Assembly: GCF_030463565.1 (NCBI RefSeq)
Contig: NC_134645.1
Location: 2,301,501 to 2,365,500 of the forward strand
Reading direction: 5' to 3'
DNA length: 64,000 bases
Origin: Pelecanus crispus
Lineage: Eukaryota; Chordata; Aves; Pelecaniformes; Pelecanidae
Position numbers and translations under genes: made by a program. The notes below the pieces were generated by a model. That model was not told where the DNA came from. It was given only the letters and a program-made list of their open reading frames with translations, and did no database searches. Position 1 is the first letter of the stretch, and every line of letters begins with the position of its first letter. This document shows positions 52,801 through 64,000 of the stretch, piece after piece.

Positions 52801-55800
52801 GGAATCAGTATGTCCTCTCGCTTTCTCTGACAGGGGATATGGGGCAGGAAACCTATACATCTCAAAGATCACTTTATGTCAGATACTCTGTCCTCTAGCT
52901 CTTGAGAACACCACCGATTTGTGCCAGTGACTGAAATTTGGGGAAGGTAAGCCGCCTTCTCTTGCCTACTGAAGGACACGGAGGACATTGCGCCTCAGCA
53001 GCTCTCTCTGGAACCACCGCCATTCCCAGACGCAGGAGATCGGGATGGAACGGAACCTGTCTCTTCCCATACCCAAAATGGCCTTCGACCAGTGTGGAAA
53101 GCTACAATACCTGAGCATTTCCATAGACAGGCGGCAACGTACAGCTTTTCTCTTTCTTGTAGCTTCTTTCAGTGGAAGCTGCAATGTCAAGCCACTTCTT
53201 ACAGAAAAAAAGACGGAGCCACAGTATCTTGATATTTAGGATTTACAGTCATTCTAAAAGCAGAAGACATATACTGCAAAACGTGCACCATTACTGGTAC
53301 TTCTCCAACTGAGATACTCTCTTAAGTTTGTGAGACACAAACTGTCTCAAGTAAGATTGTCAGCATTGAATTGGCACATAATTCATCCAAATGCTATCAA
53401 AAACTGTGGTTTCCATGGCAACACGTGTAATGGAGGAAGGTTAGGATCCAGAATTAGATCAGCCCTTCCAGTTTGTGGATAAATACACTGGGATTAAGGG
53501 GAACATGAACAAGGTCTGCGGAGTAGAAAATTAATGAGGTCTGAACAACTTCAAACCTCTTTTGAGGATCAGCCACCGTAACTTCAACCGTGGCTCCACC
53601 GGGAGGGTAACTGCACACTACAAGGTCCCATGTACCATGCAAAGAAAACTGTCACATAAAAGAGCCCTTCCAGAACATGAAATCGTCGACACAGATGCAG
53701 ATGGTCTGAACCAAAGCGTGCACACTCTTGATTCAAACTAACACACTTGCAAAAACATCCACTACAGCTTCATTCACTCCTGAATTCCACAAGACTTCCA
53801 GTTTATATGTAAAAGCAACAGTTTTTTTAAGTCAAAAGTACCTGTTTTGAACCTTGACAGACCCTTACACTGAAAAATGCTAAGCTTCCCAAAGTGACAA
53901 GTCAGCAACGGAAGTGATAAAATGTACCCTTGAATTTACTGTTTTCTTCAGTTATCAAAAAACCTCACAAATCTGATTTTAAGTTTCCCTGACATAGTGT
54001 TTTTAGATGTTTTTGACTAAGCTTCTGCAATAAGCACAGAAGAAAAAAAAAAACAACCAACACATCATAATGGCTTTAATAATTTCTAACACAGCAAATT
54101 CACAGCTGGCACAAAACCCAGAATATCAATCTGCTGTCTTTTGAAACCCAAGACATTAAATTTAAAAAAAAAGTATTGCCAAGATTTTAAGTGAATGTTA
54201 ATACAGATGTATTCTGATGCTTTTACATGCACAGCCAAAATGCTTTTGGTGCATAATTATTAAATAGAATCATTACAACCTGATAACTTGGCTGTAATAC
54301 TATCTCTCAAGTTGTAAGAAATTGGGCAGTTTATGATTCATGCCAAGAGGGGATAACAAAAAATATAGATAATAAATGTACATACTGCACAGAACCTGGC
54401 TTTTTGTACTGTGGGCATCCTAACATGATGGCTGTCGTGCTTTTGCAAGGTTAGCAAATTGTGTCTGGAACATTTGATCTATGCCCACCTCTTTAACCCT
54501 CCTCAGTCTCCCTCTCAGCCACTTAACTCTAATCTTTAGGATGAGTAACAATTCACATTTTTTTAACAGGTTGTGTCTGTCCATTAGCTCTTCCTATTGC
54601 ATATTCAAATATTATCCAAATTCTTCATCACTGGTTTTGTGAACTGCTGGAGGAACACCTTCAGACAGATGATCTTTTTAGGAACTAAAGGATGTTAGCA
54701 CAGCCACAGCTTGGAAAGCACTTCCAAGACAAGGAGAACGATTCATGCTGGGACAAGTGGGAGAAACAAAATAGGGTACTAGTGAGGGCATGTGACAGTC
54801 TATCCAAAATTCTGCTCGTCTGACCCAGTAACAGTGCCTGCTTCATCTTACCCAAGCACTGTAAATGTATTTTAACATTTACATTTAGAGCTACAGAAAG
54901 GCTAAAAACTAGTTCCTGCCCAAACACTCGAGGAGTTTGCAATAAGTTAGTATAAATCTGTCATTAATAAATGAATTCAGGTTTCATTCCTAAAGACTTT
55001 AAAAATTACCTTTAAAAATCCTCCAAAACACACAACCTTTTCTGAGCACCTCTTAATTTTTAATCATAACAAAAACACATTTAGCCAAGGATTATCAAAA
55101 GAAAAAAAAAAATGTTTTGCAGTACTCACTATTACTCTTTTTGGTCCCCAAGGTCTGGCCATCTTCAAGAGAGTTTGAGCCCACAGAGGAACTATCCTGA
55201 CTGTCCTGGTGGGGCAGCTGAAGAAATCCTTCACTGGATTCTGAACGGGTAGGCGTAAGGGTCACAGACTTCAAACGTTCTCGATTAACATCCTTCTTAG
55301 GTTTTATCAGCTTCTTCATTTTCAGAGCAATCCAGTTGCCCCTTCTGTTATCAATAATACAAGTACATTTATTGCATTTATAATACATTACTTACGCCTT
55401 CAGACTTTTCCTAACTTGTATTCAAGAACACAGACATGATTCTGCTCCCCTGAAGTTTAATGAAATCTTAATTTTCAGCTAGAACAGAATATGTATGTCA
55501 CGTTTTAGATCTGTGTTTATTCTTATATTGTGCTCATCAGTACCTTCTTGGTGGAGATGGTTCATAAAATTTATACTGATCCATTATCTTCTCTTCCAAT
55601 TTCTCCTTCTGTCGCCTTAATTCATTTAGCTTGTCACTGTAAACAGAAATTAATGATAATGTCTGCTTCAAAAATGTATATAAAATGTGTGAGTAGCACA
55701 TTCCTTTGGATATGTTATCTGAAAGTTGTCACTTTTCCTGAGAAATTCTTATGTGACACTTGTTTCTTATTGAAAAATCAAGAAAGAGATACAGCAAACA

Positions 55801-58800
55801 AGCAGTCTTACGTTTAATATTATGACATGAAATTGAAAAAATTCCCATTTGCCTTTATTACACAACAGAATTTTCCCCTTTTTTAATAATAAAAAAGTGC
55901 ATATAGACGCCAACAGAATCATTTAGACAAGCGCATTTTCTCCTCTTTCAAATTCACTAAAAATGTTTACATACTACAAACCTAGGACTTTGCTTGTAGT
56001 AGATGAGTTATAAAAAACATTTTTATTCCTAGTTCACATCATCGATAAACACACACAGTTGCACCAACCCTTTAGAACTAAAAATCCATGTTCGTAGTTT
56101 GAGTTATTTGCTTTTCATATATAATTTAAATTTTTATTTTAAAAAGCAAAACATTTCGGAAGTAGTACACACGTTGATTTCTATATAAAACAGAAGGGTT
56201 TTTTAAAAAATACAGGTATTGGTGTAACTGCCCTAATCACAGTAATTTCATTGTTTTAAAAACTCACATGTACTGCCTTTGCTCTACATGGAAGAGATCC
56301 TTGCTTTCCATATTCTGCTCAAGTAATGTTCTATTCTGTAGCATTAATGTCTGAATTTGATCTAGTAGATGTCTGTTCTCCTCCTCCAGATTTCCTTTAA
56401 GCTGGCTAAGCAGCTGTTAAAATATATGAAATGGTACATGCATATTTATATGTGAGTATATTTTAGACACAGTTAATGAGATTATCAAGAAAATTTAGGT
56501 CTACAAAGGATTCTGATAGTCAAATCAAACAGAAAGCTTAACTAAATCATGACTCAACTGATAAAAGCTTCTTTGATGCTTTAAATAACTTAAACCAGTT
56601 TACCTAACACGAGCCCCAATTTTTTTATTGCCTGTACAACAAGCAAATTTGTCTTCAGACCAACTTCGTTATCTATCAACCAAATGACTAATTTCCAAGC
56701 ACTTAATACAATTTTATGAATCTACAAATACACTTATATAAATATTACAGTGATACCAGTCGTGAAAAATAGCGTAATTCTCACATACCTCACATTGATT
56801 ATTTAGTTTTGTAGATGTAATATCCAGTTGTTGGTACTGTTCTTTGAGTTTAGAAAAGTCAGCTTCTAATCGTGTTTGTTCTAGTTTGGAATTGTTCAAT
56901 AATGTTTTCAAATTCTTATGATCAGTTTGGAGAACTTCATTCTCCCTCAAGAGCTGACTGTATGTACGAATAAGCCTGGAATTAAAAGACACCATAAAAG
57001 AAGACATGCAGATAGAAGGAAATGTATTCACGACCCACACTCCCTCTGAACCATGGAATTTCCAGGGCTCTATGCTACTCCGTAGAATACATATAAACAT
57101 TTCTTAGTATCACATGCTGTAGGTAAATCATCTCTTAGTCTAATTTTCTTAGGTATGCATTCTGCCTTTAAGCCAAACACTCCAGGCTCTCCATATGTTT
57201 AAGAAATAAAGCAGGATTTCTAAATGTAGACATCACAACCAGTTTTAAGATTCCACTTCTCAAAATACAGGAATCTTACAAAATGGCTAGAATTTCTTGC
57301 CAACACAAAATAGTAAGAAAATAGGAATGGTCCAAACTTTGGCAATCATGGGGATCGCAGATACTGACTCTTGGGCTCCCTTTGTCCCTACTGGGCCCTG
57401 CCATGTCCCTTTCTAAAACCAACCTCCAGTTCCTGCCAATTGTCCTCTCACAACACCAAAAGTAGGAGGCATTTAATTGTGAGCCTCTCTGCTAGATGAA
57501 CAAATCTTAATACCTCTTCTTGAGCGGGGAAGTAGCACGCTGTGTAAATACTACTATTCAACCCGACTACTTATGGCAAGCTCTACCTCAGTTGCAGGGG
57601 TCAAGCAGGGCTTCGCCACCCACTGCATTTCTACTCCTACTGGCATTAACCTCAGCTATCTTCGCCCTTAAGCGACACATGCAGAGCGGCTTGCTCCCTC
57701 TACCGCTTACAACCATACTGCATGGTGCTTGGCCTGGCATTCCTCAAGATGCTATGTGGAATTCAGTATCCTCAGGATATATTAATTATTTTTTGTGGGT
57801 TTGTTTTCTTCTCTTCCTGTTCAGTTTTTCTGAAATGACTGTACTGCAGACCAACGGAGTGGAGTTGCTTTAAGGTATGGATCGTAAGCGTCCTGAATTG
57901 CAGCATCAGGTATTAAGAAACGTGAGAGGATACAACGCTTGTTTAGACTGTACTGACAAGTGTTCAGAGCTCTACTAATACACATATATCAGACTTTTGC
58001 TTTACCTTTCATTTTCATCACGAAGTTTTTTATACTCTGCTGCTACAGTTTCATGTTTTTCATTTTGCTGCAGCATTTTCTCCTGTTCTGTCTTGAGTAC
58101 TTTCTCCAATTCTTCCAGTTGTACTTTCTGTTTCAGCAACTGATTGTACCTGCAAACAGAAATCATATTTAAGTTTCTTTCTTTGGAATGACAAGAAAAT
58201 ATGGAAGTTTTTTGAAGAGGTGATCTTTCAAAGTTTTATGATCTTAATGTTATATTTAAGTAATACTATTTTATTCATCCTAGTTATGCAGCATTTTTTG
58301 CTTTTTGCTCAGAAATCACACTCTCATCTTACTTAGGCATATTAGTATTTACCTATCTTCTAAGTCCTTATGCTCCACCTCCAGATTTTTGTGTGCAGAT
58401 TTAAGACTTCCATGTTTAGCAATCAGAGATTCAAACTCGGATGCTTGGCGTTCATGCAGGTGTTCCAGTTTTTCATGATCTTTGAGAAGTGAATCATACA
58501 ATGATTTCAGATCCTCACGTTCCTTGAGCACACATTCATTCTCATTTTCTAAAGCAGACTGCTGGATTAACAGTTGTGCATTTTGATTCATAAGAGATGT
58601 GCTTTGAGAATTAAGGGTGGAATTTTCAACCTGCAGTAATAAACATGTGACAAGAGCTGCAAATTAATTTCACAGACTGGATTATCTTGTCTATCTCTTC
58701 CCACTGAAAGATTTCTTGAGTTTAACTCTTAGCATCTTAGCAACCTTCTACTTATTCCATTACCTGACAACCTTTAATAGGAATACTTTTTTTCTTATAT

Positions 58801-61800
58801 CCCAATAGACAATTCCAATTCAAAATATTCCAAGAAAAATTTTATAGCGGTATTGCAAGAAAGCACTTAAGCATATGCTTAAACCGACATGGGGCGGGGG
58901 AAAGAGAAATCAAATTATTATTTACCTTCAAGTGTCTGTTAAAGTGCTATCTAGATGAGAGGCACATTTTCCTCTCAGCACTGACAGCTCTGGTATCAAA
59001 GTATCTTAGAGAAATGGATCACCGGTGATCCTCATATCACAGAAGCCAAATCTGTGACATGACTAAAATGAACTTTCATATTGGCATAGATTTTTTTTTT
59101 TTTTTTAAATCTTTATTGTACAGAATCTCTATTGTCACCGTAAAATCCTTATTGTACCCACTTCAAACAGTAGCACCCATTTAACAGAGAGAAAGGGAAA
59201 TAAAATAGCAGCTCCTGGAAGGAACTACCCATATTCTGTTTTACTGAGGAACTGCCATTCACAGTTCTCTTCCAACAATAGTAACGTCAGTTGATCACTC
59301 TATGTACATGTTGTAAGATCTGGTGGAAAGTACTCTTCTCGTAGAAGAGTACAATTTCTCCAACAATTATGTCAGAACAGTATTAGTGTCTATTAATACA
59401 TTAAAGCCTTCAACACTAGACAGATTAAAAAACCAACCAAACAATAACTTTACTTTGTGTGCCTCTGGAAAGATTAACCTAATCTAATCCTGGGATATCT
59501 TAAAGAGTTGACAATACCCAACGTGCTTGTCATTTGACCTGTATCAGGCCAGTTTCCTTCTCCTTCCTATTCAAGAGATGAAAAGCACAAACTACTGAGG
59601 CTTCTAATACCCTCAGGGTGTCTATTAAGAGGAGGAGGGGAGGAATCTATCACTCTAGTGCACGCTGTTACTAAGGAACAATTCCCTTTCTGTTGGAACT
59701 GCAGCATTCTTTGTTACAGATGAGAAAGCTGAACCTTTCACTGGAAATGAAGTAATGTCTGATGGTATGTATATGCTGTGAAACTTCCCAGACTGAATCC
59801 CGAGCTTAATTTAGTTCAGAATTCCCAGTTATCCTTTAAGACATCCTTTCTCTTGTATGTTCCTTATGGGTATCAGAAGGAACAGTAGAATTACAGTTGC
59901 CTAAGAACAGTTCTGACATAGTCCATGTAGGCCAGCTTAGTGTGCACTTCAGATTTAGCTAACAGTTAATCACTCATTTTCCTGAACGTATTTCACCTTT
60001 CATTCCGATTTAAGAGTTGATCTAGAGTTGTCTTGCAACTTGCCTGAAGCTATGAGCAAAATAGCTGAATTCTTAAGGAAGGAGAACTCCCTTTCTCAGT
60101 CTGTTGGGCATACCATCATTCAGTCACCCCCACCAACAAAAATTACATTGCTTGGTAAATATTTTTTTTTTTTTTTTTTAAAAAAAAAAGGGGCAGAAAA
60201 CGCTTCCTTCTCCCAACTCACTGCCTCAACAGTTTCAAATATCTACAGTTAGTTCATTCTCCATGTTTATCAGATAGGAAAGGCCTGTGCTGTTGTGCAA
60301 TTCATGAGGCAAAAAAGGAACTACATAGATATTCCTGGGTTTTTTGACAAACTGTATTACAAAATACTCAGAGTTCTGAATCCCAGAGATACAGCCTCAT
60401 TTGTTTAAATTGGTATATTTCCATGCCCACGTCCACTAATTTTTAACAACTAGATGAGACACAGTGTGTGCACAAATGTTCTGGTTTGTTCATAGGCTTG
60501 CCACCCACAAAGGCAAGTACTGTGCACTAATTAGATTTCAGTGTGGTAGACAGAAAGTGCATCTGCAGTACAACCGTGTTCTGCTTTCCAGAAAAAGACA
60601 GGGTGATAACTTGAGGCATTCACAAAATGCATTGTTTGTTTACTCGTTTAAAAACTCCTTCACTCTTTGAGTTCCATCTGCCCTCCATCATTTCTGACAT
60701 TGTTTACTATTTCTGCTGAATTGTGGACTTTGTATTCCCTCTTTAAGTAGTTTTGATTCTTAGAGCTCCAAAAAGCATTAGATCCATTAACAAGAACATT
60801 TCATTTATCAGAGAGAGAGAAAAAAAAAAAAAAATTAATAGCCTTGTTAAAGCATGAAGAATGCTATGTGAATTTTGGCCATAAGAGCTGCAAGACTCTG
60901 TGGACAACCATTTTTATAATTTCCATGGTAACACATTACCTTTTTTTGCCTCTGAATTCAATCTTCACATATTTATGCAGTTTTCAAAGTTGGGGTTTTT
61001 TTTTGGTTTTTTTTTTCAAATCTTCTGTACTTACTAGCATCTTAATTTTCCTTTTAGGTATGGCTTTTACTTTTTTTTTTTTTAAACTCTATTTATAAAA
61101 ACAGACAAAATACTGAATTTCTTAGAGTCTCTTCGGACACACTACTTCCCTGACCTAATTTAGAAGTAAAAAAGAAATTTAAAAAAAATCTTCTTTTCCA
61201 TCTGTACCAGAAGCGAAATGTGACTTACAATACATTAATGCCATTAGCTTTAAAGCTTTCACTTGAAAAAACTTTGTATTAATTTTATTTTTGAAAGCAA
61301 AATAGGAAAATATTACCTGCAGCTTGGCATTTTGAGTTTGTAGAGTTGTATTTTGTTCCTGTAGAGAAACGGTCTGTCTCTGAAGTGCAAGAATCTGAGC
61401 CTGCAGATTGCTATTCTGTGTCTCAAGTTGCTTTAATTGTGTCTTCAGTGCTTGCTTCTCTGCCTGCAGTGTAGCATTCTTTGAACATTAAAAAAAAAAG
61501 GAAAATTTGAGTTCACAGCCGTTTACTGAACTTCATGAATAAAACCCCATGTTTCTCCGAAACAAAGAAAGCAGCATGACTTCGCAGAGACTTACAGGGT
61601 AGAACAAAACTGTGAATCACCTTATATAACAAAGTAACACACAGTGATATTATCACTACAGGTTAAGATTGAAGAAATGGGTAACTAATATTGTACCTAT
61701 GGAGAAATAGTAGAGAAATCGCAATGAGTCATATAAGTAAGGATTATATAAGAGGGATTTAAGAGGTATCTGTGGATTCAAAAGGCCAAATTCAGGTTCC

Positions 61801-63010
61801 CACGTTTCCTTTTGAATGCTGGTCAAGTGCTTTACAGCATCTGTCAGTGCAGAATCCAGCTGCTGCATAAACTATATTTAATTCACATTCTGCTTGGTAT
61901 GTAAGCTAGGTGATAAATTGCATACTTCCTTAACAACACTCTCATTCATATTACTGGAACAGCTCACAACAAATAATTAAAATCAGTGTAATATTAAAAA
62001 AAAATCTTACATTTCTTTCTACTTCGATCAATCTATCTTTAACTTTCAGTAATTCTCTAGTAGTTTCCTGATTTTCTTTCTCCCACTTATTGACAGATTG
62101 ATTGTCTTCTCCACTTCTTGGAGGAGAATTCTGAACCATCCTTTCTTCTTCTTGTCTTTGCTTGAGAGCTTCATAGTTCTTTTTCACCTGAAATTATTTA
62201 AGACAACTTACGTTAGGTTAAGAATTTTCCATTTTCTACATCCTAATTTATTACATGACCATACCACTTTTCAAAGAATAGAAACTGCTGCTATAAGTTA
62301 CTGTATTTGTAAACTTGCTTTCTGTGTATGTTTGGGGAGATGATGTGCAAATAATGTATGGATACTGACAGCTTAAACATAATAACATAATAAACATAAT
62401 AAACACTTGGGCTCCTAGTCATACTTGTCTAACAGAAAGAGACTTCTATTTTCTGTTTTATTTCAGTGCTTTCAACTGTATCCCCCAACTTTTATTATAA
62501 AGTACAACCACTGAGGGGATTGCATTTCTTTTTTTAACCAGTCCACTGAGGCTGTTCAAGGTAGATCAGAAAACGTAACTTACCAAGAAATTACTATTTT
62601 TGGCATCCCAAATCAAATCAACTTCAGACTACTTATCCACCTGACATATTCAATGACCAATGAATAAACTCAGCAACAACTTTTCACGTGATTTCAACAC
62701 TGGGCCTGTACTATCGCAGTCCTAAAAAGCAGTCATACCTTTGTCCTGAGTTACATTACCCCAACAATGCCCATCTTTTGCTGTCTTACACAAAAGGTCA
62801 AGTGCAGAAGTAACAATAGCTGGTCCAGGAGTAATTTAATCTTACAGAAAAAAAAATGTTGTTCTCCTTACTGTTTTAAGTTCCTGACGGAGTTGCTGGT
62901 TTAAATTTGTTGATTCTTCTAAACGAGCCTCCAAAGCAGCAATTTTTTCTTCTTTTATTTCGAGAGACTTCTTAAGCGTGGATTCTAATTTTGACTCCAA
63001 AAGCTTGTAC
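42786..63010 (-). CDS. CCDC88A: CCDC88A (girdin/GIV), C-terminal 15 exons
   Basis: Girdin is an actin-binding coiled-coil protein, an Akt substrate and a non-receptor activator of G-alpha-i at the plasma membrane. Exons: 63010-62872, 62187-62011, 61478-61317, 58630-58353, 58149-58006, 56975-56789, 56413-56268, 55636-55544, 55344-55130, 49364-49281 (cassette), 48225-48022, 47710-47639, 46654-46574, 45718-45456 and 43808-42786 (stop). All phases close, giving 1088 residues. The first seven or eight exons are heptad-rich coiled coil. Exon 55344-55130 has the basic phosphoinositide-binding stretch and the Akt-type site RERLKS. Exon 45718-45456 has the G-alpha-binding GBA motif ([13 protein letters not shown]). 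The last exon keeps both SH2-docking tyrosines (TEDTYF, NPYATLP; human Y1764 and Y1798) and ends WYEYGCV. Upstream exons with the CH domain lie beyond the window. Human girdin helped set the boundaries; the identity is also supported by synteny. Confidence 0.96.
44466..44522 (+). mobile_element. CR1 3'-tail remnant in CCDC88A intron
   Basis: CTTCCAACCTGAATGATTCT followed by GTGATGCTATGA is a decayed CR1 3' end. Only 50-60 bp are recognisable. Confidence 0.65.
49099..49135. repeat. A-rich homopolymer tract
   Basis: A19 followed by GG, A8 and further A-rich bases, in the intron next to the cassette exon. A TG/TA-rich stretch (48930-49080) lies beside it. Confidence 0.7.
49281..49364 (-). CDS. 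CCDC88A: CCDC88A 84-nt cassette exon
   Basis: The exon encodes [11 protein letters not shown], then [16 protein letters not shown]. It starts after ATAAAAG and ends at ATGT|GTAAGA, phase 1 on both sides, so it can be included or skipped without changing frame. I recall very similar residues in some human CCDC88 isoforms. Skipping joins KKSN to [14 protein letters not shown]; inclusion gives RRSM-S-MNDLVQ. It is strongly basic and could alter membrane or phosphoinositide contact next to the Akt site; that is inference. Confidence 0.8.
49420..55090 (-). other. Large CCDC88A intron, nothing else recognised
   Basis: The intron between the Akt-site exon and the cassette exon is about 5.8 kb. Open frames near 51855-53240 and 53454-53642 have no known motif and no supporting splice phase. 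No repeat family was identified. Confidence 0.5.
58640..61310 (-). other. CCDC88A intron, nothing else recognised
   Basis: An intron of about 2.7 kb with T-rich and A-rich homopolymers (near 59090-59106, 60163-60189, 60823-60834, 61069-61084). At 60163-60189 a T run is followed directly by an A run and could fold back. No exon or repeat family was recognised. Confidence 0.5.
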
Positions 63011-64000
63011 CTACTGATCAATATCACACACAAAAAAGTCTGCATTTTGAAAAATTATCTGAGGTATTTAAATTCTAAAAAGTTTTGAAACAGTAGCCTC
63101 ATCGCTACATTTAAAAATGCTTGAATGCTGACTGTATTCAAAAGCATGAAGACACCTCAGTATTACTATCAAGTCCTATGTCTAAAACGAACAGAAGATG
63201 GTAGTCAAAACCATTTTTGAATCCTTCTTTCTTTTAAAACATATTAGACATACAAAAAGCCACGTTCAGCCACACCGGCAGGGTGCTGGCTTTATTTGGA
63301 TCATTAGTGTGCGTGATGACAGCACTCTTCCTTCTGGCTCCGCTCCAGTGAATCCAGCGGGGACCTGAACTAAATTAGAATGTAAAGTATTTGGAGAGCA
63401 AGATTTTCATCAATTTCCATTTCCTGCCAGCTCACAATGAGGAGGCACTACGGAAGGAGACGGAACATAGTCCTTTGCAGGTGCATACTCATTTGATGTA
63501 TGAATGTGCAAATTGCTCACTCAGCCCAGCTGCTGATATTTTAAGACTGTTACCACTCCTGATGTGTAAAGCTTCCATTTTTTACCACATTTACAATATT
63601 GTCGGGCACCTAAAAAACCCAAACCACATATGTGGGAGAGAAGTGGTCAGATTTAGAATGCATTTGTTTAGAACAGTATCTCCTGAAAACTGCCGGTGCA
63701 GGATATTCTATGAATTATTAGCCCTTTTAGAAAACACCGAAAACCACACTCATTAATCACTTGCAAGCAGTCCAGTCACTGTGCATGTGCTCAGAATCTG
63801 GAAGACATCCCACTTCTCCCCACAGTAGGATAAAATAAAACAAACCACTAATATCCCCTTTTTAAATTTTGACTGCTGAAGAATCTATCAGTTTAGCGAA
63901 TAGAATAGATTGCAAGAGACTCCTGAATGGACAACAGCATTAGATCGAGTCAGGAACTGGAGCAGAAGACCAACGGTAAGAGAATTAGTAAGTAGAAAGC
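63011..64000 (-). other. CCDC88A intron at right edge
   Basis: The next girdin exon upstream, whose human counterpart ends with STDD before RYKLL, is not found before the window ends. The open frame on plus at 63391-63756 shows no known motif. Confidence 0.5.

Noticed and set aside
51855-53240. Overlapping open frames on both strands in the large girdin intron
   Set aside because: No known domain and no phase-compatible exon model.
61656-61868. Minus open frame beginning [20 protein letters not shown]
   Set aside because: It lies between two girdin exons whose phases already close with human residues; no usable splice sites flank it.

Overview
The window looks like a bird nuclear chromosome. 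Every recognisable interspersed repeat is a CR1 LINE: 5'-truncated copies that end in ATTCTATGATTCT-type tails. The gene order CLHC1(-), RPS27A(+), MTIF2(-), PRORSD1(+), CCDC88A(-) is the order I know from human 2p16. Introns are compact, and three promoters sit in CpG islands. I see no retrovirus, Polinton, CRISPR array, tRNA or rRNA.

Layout. 0.3-9.5 kb: remains of CLHC1 on the minus strand. Eight exons are recognisable, but there are two single-base frameshifts, an in-frame stop, one exon without a visible acceptor, and about 150 residues I cannot find, so I call it a pseudogene. 10.9-11.45 kb: GC-rich promoter between CLHC1 and RPS27A. 11.4-13.66 kb: complete RPS27A (ubiquitin-S27a fusion, 156 aa, six exons). 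13.66-26.1 kb: complete MTIF2 coding region on the minus strand (13 coding exons, 726 aa), tail-to-tail with RPS27A; its CpG-island promoter carries NRF1-like sites. 26.5-29.4 kb: intergenic stretch with several CR1 copies. 29.89-30.22 kb: a minisatellite. 30.65-32.0 kb: PRORSD1, intact, two exons, 174 aa. 32-42.1 kb: no gene recognised; part is probably CCDC88A 3' UTR. 42.8-63.0 kb: the last 15 exons of CCDC88A (girdin), including an in-frame 84-nt cassette exon. The rest of the gene lies beyond the right edge.

The genes share no pathway. RPS27A and MTIF2 serve cytosolic and mitochondrial translation, and PRORSD1 is a homologue of tRNA-editing domains, so three neighbours touch translation; I read this as coincidence of old synteny. 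The points most worth checking are the decay of CLHC1, the Daple-like C-terminus (YGCV) of this girdin, the GC-AG intron of MTIF2, the girdin cassette exon and tandem acceptor, and the minisatellite next to the PRORSD1 promoter.

Exon boundaries were placed by eye from splice signals, reading-frame phase and remembered human proteins; no alignment was run. In MTIF2, RPS27A, PRORSD1 and CCDC88A the phases close exactly across all junctions, which supports the models. Non-coding first exons and UTR ends are less certain.
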